Position numbers and translations under genes: made by a program. Below are positions 1 through 6,749 of a stretch of 12,249 bases of DNA, in pieces. This DNA comes from Chitinophagales bacterium (GTDB lineage Bacteria; Bacteroidota; Bacteroidia; Chitinophagales; JAHDHT01), in contig JAHDHT010000013.1 in the NCBI GenBank assembly GCA_020631175.1, positions 21,603 through 33,851 on the forward strand, written 5' to 3'. The notes under the pieces are model-generated. The model searched no databases and was not told the DNA's origin. It saw only the letters and a list, made by a program, of their open reading frames with translations. Every line of letters begins with the position of its first letter. Within the stretch, counting starts at the first letter, position 1.

Positions 1-2481
1 GTTGAAACCATTTCTATTAGTCAACCGGCAGCTTTAAATCTGTCAATTAATCATACTGACATAACTTACTTTGGAACAACTGATGGTTCTGCTTCAGCAC
101 AAGTTTCAGGTGGCACTTTACCCTATATCTATAATTGGTCTAATGGATCTAATCAAGCGACAATTAATAATTTAGCGCAAGGAACATATCTATGTCAGAT
201 TGAAGATAGCAATGGATGTACAACAGCTTCAACCGTTACAATCAATGATGTGGATTGCAGTGACTTAGAATTAGTTACTTATAAAACGGATGTTTTATGT
301 TTTGGCGAATCTACGGGAACCGCCGGAGTACTTGTCTCAGGAGGCTCTACTCCTTTTAATTACACATGGTCAAATAGTTCTCAATCAAATGAAATAAGCA
401 ACTTAAATGCAGGTACCTATAGTGTAACCGTTACAGATAACATTGGTTGTACTGTAAGTGAAGCTATAGTTGTTCAGCAAAACACATTAATGCAATTAAC
501 CGTTCAGGCTACTAATGTTAGTTCTTTAGGGGCATCTGACGGAAGCGCTGTTGCAGTAGTTTCCGGCGGTACAGCACCTTATACATATTTATGGTCAAAC
601 GGAGCAACATCTGCATCTGTAAATAACTTATCTCCTGCTACTTATTCTGTTACAATTACAGATGATAATGGATGCTCAGAAAATACTTCTATTACTATTA
701 ATGATATAAATTGTCCTGATTTAATGATCTCATCTGTTGTGAATGACGTTTCCTGTTCAGGATTAAGTGATGGTACAATTGCAGTGCTTACAAGCCAGGG
801 TCAAAGCCCCTACTCCTATAGTTGGAGTACAGGAAATGCAGGTAATACCTTGAATAATGTTTCAGCCGGTAACTATACCGTTCAGGTAATAGATAATCAA
901 GGTTGTAGCGAGTCTTTGTCGATTACTGTTGAAGAACCAGATGCCTTAAACTTATCATTAAATAAAAGTGATCTTACTTATCTCGATGCAAATGATGGAG
1001 TAATTACATCAACATGCGCCGGCGGAACAGCTCCGTTTTCTTATAGCTGGTCTGATGGCTCTACTTCAAGTAATATTCAAAATCTTTCTCCGGGAAATTA
1101 TCAGTTAACCATTACTGATAATAACGGATGTACAACTTCTGCTTCAGAAACAATCAACAATATTGATTGTAGTACAATTTACAGCGAAGTAAGTTTTGAA
1201 GCTGCTGATTGTAACCAGGCGAATAACGGAAGCGCATCTGTATCCGTAACGGGTGGATATATGCCATACTCTTATTTATGGTCGAATAATGCGCAAAGTT
1301 CTTCAATAAATAATTTGTCTCCTGGTTTTTATACAGTTGATGTAATTGATAATTTAGGATGTACCTCTAATCAAACAGTTTTAATTACAGAACCTGCTGT
1401 TTTAAATTTAAGTGCGAATGTTACCCATGAAAGTATACCGGGAGCTAATGATGGTGTAGTTTCGGCATTTGTATCCGGTGGTACACTACCCTATGTATAT
1501 AGTTGGTCTGACGGTTCGAATGGATCAGCAATAATACAAGCTGAACCCGACACCTATACCCTTACCGTTACAGATGCGAATGGATGTTCTATTTCTCAAT
1601 CATTTACTATTAATGCTGCAGTAATTACCTGCGAAATTCCTGAAAATTTTGAATTGGTAAATCTCGCCGGTCAATCTGCTGCTTTTACCTGGGATGAAGT
1701 AGATGGAGCAACAAGTTATATAATCAATTATAGAAAGCTGACAGGTAGTTTAGGATGGACGTCCATTAGTTCGAATTTTAATTTTATAATTATCAATAAC
1801 CTTGATCAATGTGATCAGTATGAAGTAAAAGTAAGATCAAGATGCGGTTCGAATGGAACTAGTGCTTATACGTCCAATGTGATATTTGAAACAGGAAACT
1901 GCAATGAACCTTGTTTACCTATAACGGGACTTTACACAAGTAACTTCACAGAAAGTTCAGGTATCTTGGTGTGGGATTTATATGCAGGTTCTACTTATAA
2001 AGTTAATTATCGTAAACTAGGTGAACAATGGGAAATGTACGAGAGTCCTCTCCCACTAGTTATACTTTTCGGATTAGATGATTGTAGTACTTATCAATGG
2101 TACGTTGAAGTAAATTGTCCAAATGGACAGGTTAGTCAGGCTTCTTCGACGCAGTTTTTTAACACCTCGTGTAATATGGATGGAACTGATGGAGAAGATA
2201 TACGAACCTTCGGACCTGAAGAAATACTTGATTTTGAGATTACTGCTTATCCTAATCCTGCTGAAGAATTTGTTAATTTAAATTGGGAAGCATCTGAAGA
2301 CGAAATATCCAAAATCAAACTAACCGATTTAAATGGGAAAGTCTTATTTGTAGAACATGTGTTTGCAGTTAAAGGACAAAATCAACTCCAATTAGATTTT
2401 AGTTCTTACTCTACAGGTATGTATTTAATTGTTTACGAATCAAATAATACTTTCTGGATAGAAAAAATTCAAAAGAAATAA
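1..2481 (+). CDS. SprB-repeat surface protein with T9SS C-terminal sorting domain (5' partial)
   Basis: The frame is open from base 1 to the TAA at 2479-2481 (826 residues visible), so the true start lies upstream; the GTG at 250 is internal because the repeat pattern continues unbroken through it. Visible from the N-terminus: at least seven SprB-type repeats of 74-78 residues (bases 34 to about 1626), each with a GGxxPYxYxWSNG-like core and a YxVxVxDNxGC end. Two Fn3-like domains follow (about 1630-1900 and 1912-2172), each with a W-D-x..Y-x-x-N-Y-R-K-L strand pattern. The tail is a T9SS type A sorting domain (about 2227-2481) opening with AYPNPAEEFVNL and closing with a basic EKIQKK end. 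In the family such proteins are exported by Sec, then carried to the cell surface by T9SS; SprB itself is a gliding adhesin. A role in adhesion, gliding or matrix binding is inference. It converges on maf with a 6-base gap. Confidence 0.95.
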   Translation, partial: VETISISQPAALNLSINHTDITYFGTTDGSASAQVSGGTLPYIYNWSNGSNQATINNLAQGTYLCQIEDSNGCTTASTVTINDVDCSDLELVTYKTDVLCFGESTGTAGVLVSGGSTPFNYTWSNSSQSNEISNLNAGTYSVTVTDNIGCTVSEAIVVQQNTLMQLTVQATNVSSLGASDGSAVAVVSGGTAPYTYLWSNGATSASVNNLSPATYSVTITDDNGCSENTSITINDINCPDLMISSVVNDVSCSGLSDGTIAVLTSQGQSPYSYSWSTGNAGNTLNNVSAGNYTVQVIDNQGCSESLSITVEEPDALNLSLNKSDLTYLDANDGVITSTCAGGTAPFSYSWSDGSTSSNIQNLSPGNYQLTITDNNGCTTSASETINNIDCSTIYSEVSFEAADCNQANNGSASVSVTGGYMPYSYLWSNNAQSSSINNLSPGFYTVDVIDNLGCTSNQTVLITEPAVLNLSANVTHESIPGANDGVVSAFVSGGTLPYVYSWSDGSNGSAIIQAEPDTYTLTVTDANGCSISQSFTINAAVITCEIPENFELVNLAGQSAAFTWDEVDGATSYIINYRKLTGSLGWTSISSNFNFIIINNLDQCDQYEVKVRSRCGSNGTSAYTSNVIFETGNCNEPCLPITGLYTSNFTESSGILVWDLYAGSTYKVNYRKLGEQWEMYESPLPLVILFGLDDCSTYQWYVEVNCPNGQVSQASSTQFFNTSCNMDGTDGEDIRTFGPEEILDFEITAYPNPAEEFVNLNWEASEDEISKIKLTDLNGKVLFVEHVFAVKGQNQLQLDFSSYSTGMYLIVYESNNTFWIEKIQKK
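34..1626 (+). repeat. SprB-type tandem repeat array, alternating two unit types
   Basis: Seven protein-level units start at about bases 34, 265, 487, 721, 946, 1177 and 1402. Odd units (1,3,5,7) have an LNLSxNxTD..GAxDG opening without Cys; units 1, 3 and 5 end in IN(D/N)xxC. Even units (2,4,6) carry a Cys in their opening (DVxC or ADC) and end in a (E/Q)(E/Q)(P/N)xxL linker. Odd plus even pairs measure 453, 459 and 456 bases, so the higher-order unit is about 152 residues. The first bases of the window (SISQPAALNLS) look like the tail of a further even unit, so the array continues to the left. Repeats are diverged at the DNA level, which suggests old duplication and makes slippage unlikely. 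Confidence 0.88.
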
Positions 2482-2487
2482 TTGTTG

Positions 2488-3063
2488 TTAGAATTCTTTC
2501 AAGTGTTGATATAGCTTCGAAACAGGTAAACCAACAACATTAAAATAATCACCATGGATGGATCGGATACTACTTAGTCCGATCCATTCTTGTATTGCAT
2601 AAGCACCTGCTTTATCTAAAACTTCATAATTAGAAATGTAATATTGAATTTCATCTTCATCTAATGAATTAAATTCTACTAATGTTTCTGAAGAAAACGA
2701 AATTTCTTTAGAATTTGAATGAATATAAACTCCGGAAATAACTTTATGCTGCTTACCTGATAATTCTTTTAAAAAATTTGACGCTTGTTCCTTTGATGAT
2801 GGTTTTCCTAAAATTTTGTTGTTTAAAACAACAATAGTATCGGCAGCAATCAAGATTTTATTTTCAATATCAATATTCTTAAGTACATGTTTTCCTTTAA
2901 GTTCTGCAAGATACTCAGCTGATTGCTCAACAGGAATTTGATCCGGAACTATTTCTTCCACATCACTAACGATTACTTCGAAAGATAAACCCAGTTGATT
3001 TAGTAATACAGCTCTTCTTGGTGAACCGGATGCGAGTATATATTTTTGATTAAATATGTTCAT
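2488..3063 (-). CDS. maf: Maf family nucleoside triphosphate pyrophosphatase (dTTP/UTP type)
   Basis: A 191-residue protein of normal Maf length. Maf enzymes hydrolyse dTTP, UTP and modified pyrimidine nucleotides to the monophosphate plus pyrophosphate, in the cytoplasm, keeping aberrant nucleotides out of nucleic acids. Visible motifs: ASGSPRR (11-17) for phosphate binding, AADTIV (73-78) with the conserved Asp75, GKP (86-88), LDKAGAYAIQ (149-158) and GDYFNVVGLP (171-180). The last two resemble the YhdE branch more than YceF, hence dTTP/UTP preference is expected. The ATG directly follows the stop of the upstream prenyltransferase gene with no spacer, so it is the last gene of a four-gene operon and probably translationally coupled. 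Its stop lies 6 bases from the stop of the convergent adhesin gene; no convincing terminator hairpin is seen there. Confidence 0.95.
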   Translation of the reverse strand: MNIFNQKYILASGSPRRAVLLNQLGLSFEVIVSDVEEIVPDQIPVEQSAEYLAELKGKHVLKNIDIENKILIAADTIVVLNNKILGKPSSKEQASNFLKELSGKQHKVISGVYIHSNSKEISFSSETLVEFNSLDEDEIQYYISNYEVLDKAGAYAIQEWIGLSSIRSIHGDYFNVVGLPVSKLYQHLKEF

Positions 3064-3996
3064 CTATAAAATGAATAATAGTAAAGACATAATTCCCATT
3101 AACATTATCAATTTTAAAAAATTACTTATAGCGCTAAAGTCTTTATTTCTATCAGCTTTAAAAATCCGGAAAATTAGTAAAGGGAAGAATAAAAAAAGAA
3201 ATAATATAACCGGAATATATTCTAAAAGAGTTGGAGTTTGAATTAACTTATAAAGACCTGTGAAGAATTGAAAAATAAATAGCGTCGAAAGAACAGCTAA
3301 TGCTATACAAATGTATCTTGTTGTTTTTAAACCGTATTTTATTGGAATAGTATTGCTTTTAATAATCAGATCACCTTTTATATCTTCTGCATCTTTTATA
3401 ATTTCCCTTATTAAATTTACCATAAATGCAAATAAAGCAAAGTAGATGCAAATATTCTGAATATTTAAAAAAGTGGATTCGTTTAGTTGTGTTTTTAAGC
3501 CATGAGATTCATATTCAAATACTAACCAAACAACAATCGAAGTAAGTAATGCAATTAAAATATTCCCAACAATTAATTTTCGTTTTAAGTAAACAGAATA
3601 GATCCATAAAAAGAACCAGGTAAAAATGTGATATAAAACAAGATACCATTTACCTGCACTAATTGAACAGTACAAACCCAGAAGAATTCCTAGAAATGAA
3701 AAAACCACATGCACCAACATTGCTTTTCTTCTGCTTATTTTTCGTCCAATAAATATTTTATGCGGTTTATTTATTTCGTCAGTTTTCACATCAAAGTAAT
3801 CGTTGATGATATATCCTGCAGCAGCTATGATTACAACACTAAATGTTAAAACAAAAAAATGAAGCTGAGATAACATTGGTTTATAAAGAATATCACCTGT
3901 TTGTGCCAATATCATCATTCTTACAAGCAACATTGTAAGAATGATAAACAGCTGATTTATCGGCCGCGACAAATGATATATGGCAGATAAACTCAA
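3064..3996 (-). CDS. UbiA-family polyprenyltransferase (DGGGP-synthase-like)
   Basis: An integral-membrane protein of 310 residues, with about eight or nine hydrophobic helices. It carries both Asp-rich motifs of the UbiA superfamily: NDYFDVKTD at 65-73 and DAEDIKGD at 202-209, which bind the Mg2+-diphosphate of an isoprenoid donor. A YSVYLKRK loop lies at 133-140. Bacteroidota members with this sequence style are usually annotated as geranylgeranylglycerol-phosphate geranylgeranyltransferase; menaquinone-type MenA activity is the alternative, and the acceptor cannot be read from sequence. The start is TTG at 3996, one base after the stop of the HAD gene. An in-frame TAA at 4012-4014 and lack of an upstream ATG limit the choices, and an AAAGGA-like Shine-Dalgarno stretch sits a short distance upstream. 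The first downstream ATG would remove the first helix. The stop codon abuts the maf ATG. Confidence 0.88.
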   Translation of the reverse strand: MSLSAIYHLSRPINQLFIILTMLLVRMMILAQTGDILYKPMLSQLHFFVLTFSVVIIAAAGYIINDYFDVKTDEINKPHKIFIGRKISRRKAMLVHVVFSFLGILLGLYCSISAGKWYLVLYHIFTWFFLWIYSVYLKRKLIVGNILIALLTSIVVWLVFEYESHGLKTQLNESTFLNIQNICIYFALFAFMVNLIREIIKDAEDIKGDLIIKSNTIPIKYGLKTTRYICIALAVLSTLFIFQFFTGLYKLIQTPTLLEYIPVILFLFLFFPLLIFRIFKADRNKDFSAISNFLKLIMLMGIMSLLLFIL

Positions 3997-3997
3997 A

Positions 3998-4489
3998 CTA
4001 CCAAAGTCCTTTTAATTTCATAATCATTTCAATTAATTCTCTTACACATCCTTTTCCTCCCGAATTCTTACACACATATTTAGAAATAGCTTTTATTTCC
4101 GGGACAGCATCATAAGGACAAACAGGTAAACCTACTTTTTTCATTACTTCAAGATCTACAAGATCATCACCACAGTATAAAATATTGTTATAATCTGTTT
4201 GATTCTCCCTTAAATAATTATCTAGAACACTAACTTTGTCCATAGCTCCTAAGAATACCGTTTTGATTCCCAAAGCAGTAAGTCTTTCCTCAACAAACTT
4301 GTTCCGTCCACCGGTAATTATTATGACATTTAAATTTGCCTGAATTGCTCTTCTTAATGCATAACCGTCCCGGGCATTCATTGTTCGCCACAATTTACCA
4401 TCATCTCCGGCAAGTAAATCACTATTGGTTAATACACCGTCAACATCCAATACAATTAGTTCTATTTCTTTTAATTTCTGATAAATCAT
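3998..4489 (-). CDS. KdsC-like HAD phosphatase (3-deoxy-D-manno-octulosonate 8-phosphate phosphatase family)
   Basis: A 163-residue protein matching the short, capless (C0) KdsC/YrbI class of HAD hydrolases, which act as oligomers and remove phosphate from Kdo-8-P on the way to CMP-Kdo and lipid A core. Motif I is LDVDGVLT with nucleophile Asp15 and acid/base Asp17; motif II is IIITGG with Thr59; motif III is probably Lys85 in GAMDK; motif IV is CGDDLVDLEVM with Asp108/Asp109. The family-typical NARDGYALRRA (38-48) and the C-terminal GGKGCVRE (144-151) are present. Start: the ATG at 4489 immediately follows the TAA of the DUF2520 gene, with no gap. No kdsA or kdsB is in the window, so the Kdo assignment rests on the family alone; a related sugar-phosphate substrate is possible. 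Confidence 0.9.
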   Translation of the reverse strand: MIYQKLKEIELIVLDVDGVLTNSDLLAGDDGKLWRTMNARDGYALRRAIQANLNVIIITGGRNKFVEERLTALGIKTVFLGAMDKVSVLDNYLRENQTDYNNILYCGDDLVDLEVMKKVGLPVCPYDAVPEIKAISKYVCKNSGGKGCVRELIEMIMKLKGLW

Positions 4490-5266
4490 TTAGTTTTTGT
4501 CTTTATACATATCAATAATACTTTGAGTCATACTTTTATAAATGCTCTCAAGATCAGGATGTTTAGTTAATATTTCTAAATGCTTCGAAATAGCTTCCTT
4601 ATCATCTCTTTTTGCCGGTCCTGTTTGAATAGCGGTAGGATTTTCTTTCCTTCCGGCTAACATCGTTTGTTCCGCAATCGGGTACAGCCATTTATAATTC
4701 AAAGACTCTGCATTACAGTAGTTCTCAACTAATGCCATCAAATGATTCGTAAAGTTATTGGTAATCACTGCAGCAAGGTGTAATTTCTGTCTTTGTTCAT
4801 CATGTAAAATGTGAACATTGTTTGAAATCGCAGCTGCTACCTCTTCCATAACTTCTTTAGCGGACGGAGAGCTGTAATAAATCATCAAAGGTATAGTATC
4901 ATAATTTACCTCTACTTCTTTTATCAAGCTTTGAACAGGCCATAAAACCCCTGAGTTCATATGATTGATTTCAGAAATGCTAGCTGTACCACTGGTATGA
5001 GCAATTACTTGCTGTGGTTCCGGATTAATTGCCGAAGCTACTTCTTTGATTGCATCATCATGAACAGCTAAAATGATTAGATCATTATCCTGGCTTAGAT
5101 CTTCAAGATTGGTTAAATGTTTATAAGCAAATGTATCAGCAAGGTCATTAGCAGAAGCTACATTACGACTGTAAATTTCAGTGATATTATGTTCAGACAT
5201 TTCTAATGCTCTTGACCAATGCCATGCTACATTGCCTGATCCGATCAAACTTATCTTTAAACTCAA
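4490..5266 (-). CDS. Rossmann-fold and DUF2520 domain protein (ProC/NADP-oxidoreductase-like)
   Basis: A 258-residue protein. The N-terminal Rossmann domain (about 1-120) has the dinucleotide-binding GSGNVA at 9-14, a second strand ending in YSR (32-34) that may read an NADP phosphate, and AVHDDAI at 67-73. A conserved HTSG (90-93) follows. The C-terminal DUF2520 domain (about 130-255) is helical, with KLHLAAVITNNFTNHL (161-176) and TGPAKRDD (215-222). The fold suggests an NADP-dependent dehydrogenase related to pyrroline-5-carboxylate or 6-phosphogluconate enzymes; the reaction is unknown. The TTG at 5266 is the best start because it places KISLIGSGN at the expected N-terminus and no ATG is available until residue 23. 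It heads a tight operon with the HAD, UbiA and Maf genes, and a weak -7-like element lies just upstream (5278-5285). Confidence 0.9.
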   Translation of the reverse strand: MSLKISLIGSGNVAWHWSRALEMSEHNITEIYSRNVASANDLADTFAYKHLTNLEDLSQDNDLIILAVHDDAIKEVASAINPEPQQVIAHTSGTASISEINHMNSGVLWPVQSLIKEVEVNYDTIPLMIYYSSPSAKEVMEEVAAAISNNVHILHDEQRQKLHLAAVITNNFTNHLMALVENYCNAESLNYKWLYPIAEQTMLAGRKENPTAIQTGPAKRDDKEAISKHLEILTKHPDLESIYKSMTQSIIDMYKDKN

Positions 5267-5277
5267 TTGTTTTTTTT

Positions 5278-5285
5278 CAAAAATA
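5278..5285 (-). promoter_or_regulatory. Possible Bacteroidota -7 promoter element for the DUF2520 operon
   Basis: On the minus strand these bases read TATTTTTG, an exact fit to the Bacteroidota consensus TAnnTTTG. No TTTG is seen at the expected -33 spacing. If used, transcription would begin only about 8 bases before the TTG start of the DUF2520 gene. A single 8-base match in AT-rich DNA is weak evidence. Confidence 0.3.
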
Positions 5286-5332
5286 AGGATTTGATTCAGC
5301 TAATATTTACTTTTAAGCACAATTTTATTCCT

Positions 5333-5929
5333 ATGAAGAATTCTATTAAGACCGTTGCAATTTATTGCGGCGCGCAAAAAGGAAATGAACCAATTTATGA
5401 ACAAGCTGCTATTCTTCTTGCAAAATTGTTGTTAAGAAGAAACTGGAACATAGTTTACGGTGGAGGAAGCATTGGAATTATGGGCATAATTGCAGATACA
5501 TTTTTAAAGGGTGGAGGAAAAATTACAGGTGTTATTACCGAAAAACTTATGGACTTTGAAGTGGGTCATAAAGGTTTAACGGAGATGTTGGTCACGAAAA
5601 GTATGGCAGAACGAAAACAGAAAATGATTGAAATGGCAGATGCTTTTATTGCTCTTCCGGGAGGTGTTGGTACCCTTGAAGAAATTATTGAAGCATTTGT
5701 TTTAACACAATTAGGTTACCATAAAAAGCCTTGCGGATTTTATAATGTGAATGGATATTACGACCATTTAAGCTTATGGTTAGATCATTCAACCGGTAAA
5801 GGATTTATTAGAAAACATATGAGAGAAATGTTGTTGTTTGAAAATGATCCTGAATTATTAATCCATCATTTAGAACATCATAAGATTTCTACGATTGAAG
5901 AATTTTATATTGAAAAGAAAGATGATTAG
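5333..5929 (+). CDS. LOG family protein (nucleoside 5'-monophosphate phosphoribohydrolase, TIGR00730-like)
   Basis: A 198-residue cytoplasmic protein of the Lonely Guy family, which cleaves the N-glycosidic bond of cytokinin riboside monophosphates or of AMP-like nucleotides to a free base and ribose 5-phosphate. Visible: Rossmann-like start VAIYCGAQKG (8-17), VYGGGSIGIMG (41-51), MAERKQKM (91-98) carrying the catalytic Arg, and the signature PGGVGTLEE (109-117) with catalytic Glu. The ATG at 5333 is chosen over an in-frame TTG at 5267 because the family begins with the TVAIYCG strand and the extra 22 residues are low-complexity and lie in the divergent promoter region. It is divergent from the DUF2520 operon with a 66-base spacer. 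Its stop overlaps by 4 bases the stop of the small gene on the other strand. The true substrate is not determined by sequence. Confidence 0.93.
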   Translation: MKNSIKTVAIYCGAQKGNEPIYEQAAILLAKLLLRRNWNIVYGGGSIGIMGIIADTFLKGGGKITGVITEKLMDFEVGHKGLTEMLVTKSMAERKQKMIEMADAFIALPGGVGTLEEIIEAFVLTQLGYHKKPCGFYNVNGYYDHLSLWLDHSTGKGFIRKHMREMLLFENDPELLIHHLEHHKISTIEEFYIEKKDD

Positions 5930-6114
5930 GTTAATTCAAATGCACCTGGAGTGATTACCAATCTACCGGTATTTGATTCTATATAATATTTAGCATAATC
6001 TTTAAAACTACCTGATGATTTTTCTTTAAACGAAGCCTCAATTACAGTAAAAGCTTCCTTCCAGTTAAAAAGATCAAATAGTAAATCATCTCTTAAAACA
6101 TTTATATTTGTCAT
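5926..6114 (-). CDS. Small unrecognised protein, 62 residues
   Basis: This ORF runs from an ATG at 6114 to TAA at 5926-5928. It starts MTNINVLRDD, has a hydrophobic/aromatic middle (LLFDLFNWKEAF), a charged KEKSSGSFKDYAKYY stretch and ends RLVITPGAFELT. I do not recognise the family; no signal peptide or membrane segment is seen. Support for being real: it fills nearly all of an otherwise empty 186-base interval, its codons resemble those of its neighbours (A/T-ending, GAA and AAA preferred), and the peptide has balanced composition. A longer start at 6174 is unlikely because it would cross the signal-peptide region of the divergent gene. Against: length, no known homologue, no clear ribosome site. 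It could be a genuine small protein or the end of a decayed gene. Confidence 0.5.
   Translation of the reverse strand: MTNINVLRDDLLFDLFNWKEAFTVIEASFKEKSSGSFKDYAKYYIESNTGRLVITPGAFELT
6103..6110 (+). promoter_or_regulatory. Possible -7 promoter element for the DUF1684 gene
   Basis: TATATTTG is an exact match to TAnnTTTG and ends 5 bases before the ATG at 6116. No -33 TTTG is visible at the usual spacing. If functional the transcript would be almost leaderless. The element lies inside the first codons of the 62-residue gene on the opposite strand. Confidence 0.35.
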
Positions 6115-6115
6115 T

Positions 6116-6745
6116 ATGCGATTTTTAACTAAAGTATATATAATAATAACATTTGCTTTCTGCATTTCAATCAATCAATCTTTCAGTCAATCGATTGATC
6201 ATAAAGTACAAAAGAAATCTTATAAGGCATTTAAAAAGCAAATAAATAAGACCTATAAATCAGATGAAAAATCTCCGTTAAAATCGGAAGATCTAAAATC
6301 ATTCAGAAAGTTACCGATTTATAAATTTGACAAAACATTTGTTGTAGAAGCGAAATTTATTAAGTCAGAAAATGAAAAGCCCTTTAATATGCCAACTACA
6401 ACAGATCGAATAGCAAAGTACCAGAAATATGGTGAAGTTCATTTTGAAATGAAAGGAAATTCTTATGCATTAAATGTATACACAAATCTTTCTTTACAAA
6501 ATATTCCAATATATAGAGACTACCTGTTTTTTCCATTTACAGATGAGTCAAATGGGAGCAGCACATATGGTGGTGGCAGGTATTTAGACTTAAGAATTAA
6601 TAAGAGCGGCAAAATATTAATTGATTTTAATCAGGCATATAATCCATATTGCGCTTATAACGACCGTTATTCTTGTCCGATCGTACCAAAAGAAAACCAT
6701 ATTAATGAAGAAATTAATGCGGGTGTTAAAGCTCCTGATAAATAA
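6116..6745 (+). CDS. DUF1684 family secreted protein
   Basis: A 209-residue protein with a clear signal peptide (MRFLTKVYIIITFAFCISI.., cleavage probably around SFSQ-S at 25-26). The mature part shows the DUF1684 hallmarks: MPTTTDR (92-98), KYGEVHFEMKG (104-114), FPFTDESNG (139-147), YGGGRYLDLR (151-160), then IDFNQAYNPYCAY (169-181) and CPIVPKENHI (187-196). The two Cys residues at 179 and 187 lie in the conserved block. Members are found widely in Bacteroidota and some Actinobacteria; no biochemical role is established to my knowledge. Export to the periplasm or outer membrane is expected. The ATG at 6116 is one base from the divergent ATG at 6114. Its stop and the stop of the convergent DUF5916 gene lie in one palindrome, TAATTAATTA (6743-6752). 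Confidence 0.92.
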   Translation: MRFLTKVYIIITFAFCISINQSFSQSIDHKVQKKSYKAFKKQINKTYKSDEKSPLKSEDLKSFRKLPIYKFDKTFVVEAKFIKSENEKPFNMPTTTDRIAKYQKYGEVHFEMKGNSYALNVYTNLSLQNIPIYRDYLFFPFTDESNGSSTYGGGRYLDLRINKSGKILIDFNQAYNPYCAYNDRYSCPIVPKENHINEEINAGVKAPDK

Positions 6746-6749
6746 TTAA

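Noticed and set aside
250..2481. GTG at 250 as the start of the adhesin gene
   Set aside because: The frame is open to base 1 and codes for a complete SprB unit upstream, so the GTG is an internal Val.
2473..2500. Possible terminator hairpin between the adhesin and maf genes
   Set aside because: Only about six A/T-rich pairs with a long loop and no clear T run; not convincing.
3056..3241. Plus-strand ORF inside the UbiA gene
   Set aside because: Lys/Asn/Ile-rich antisense shadow of a clearly conserved gene.
4336..4518. Plus-strand ORF over the HAD and DUF2520 junction
   Set aside because: Antisense to conserved HAD motifs; no protein-like features.
5267..5332. N-terminal extension of the LOG protein from a TTG at 5267
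   Set aside because: The added residues are Phe/Lys low complexity, precede the family's conserved first strand, and occupy the divergent promoter region.
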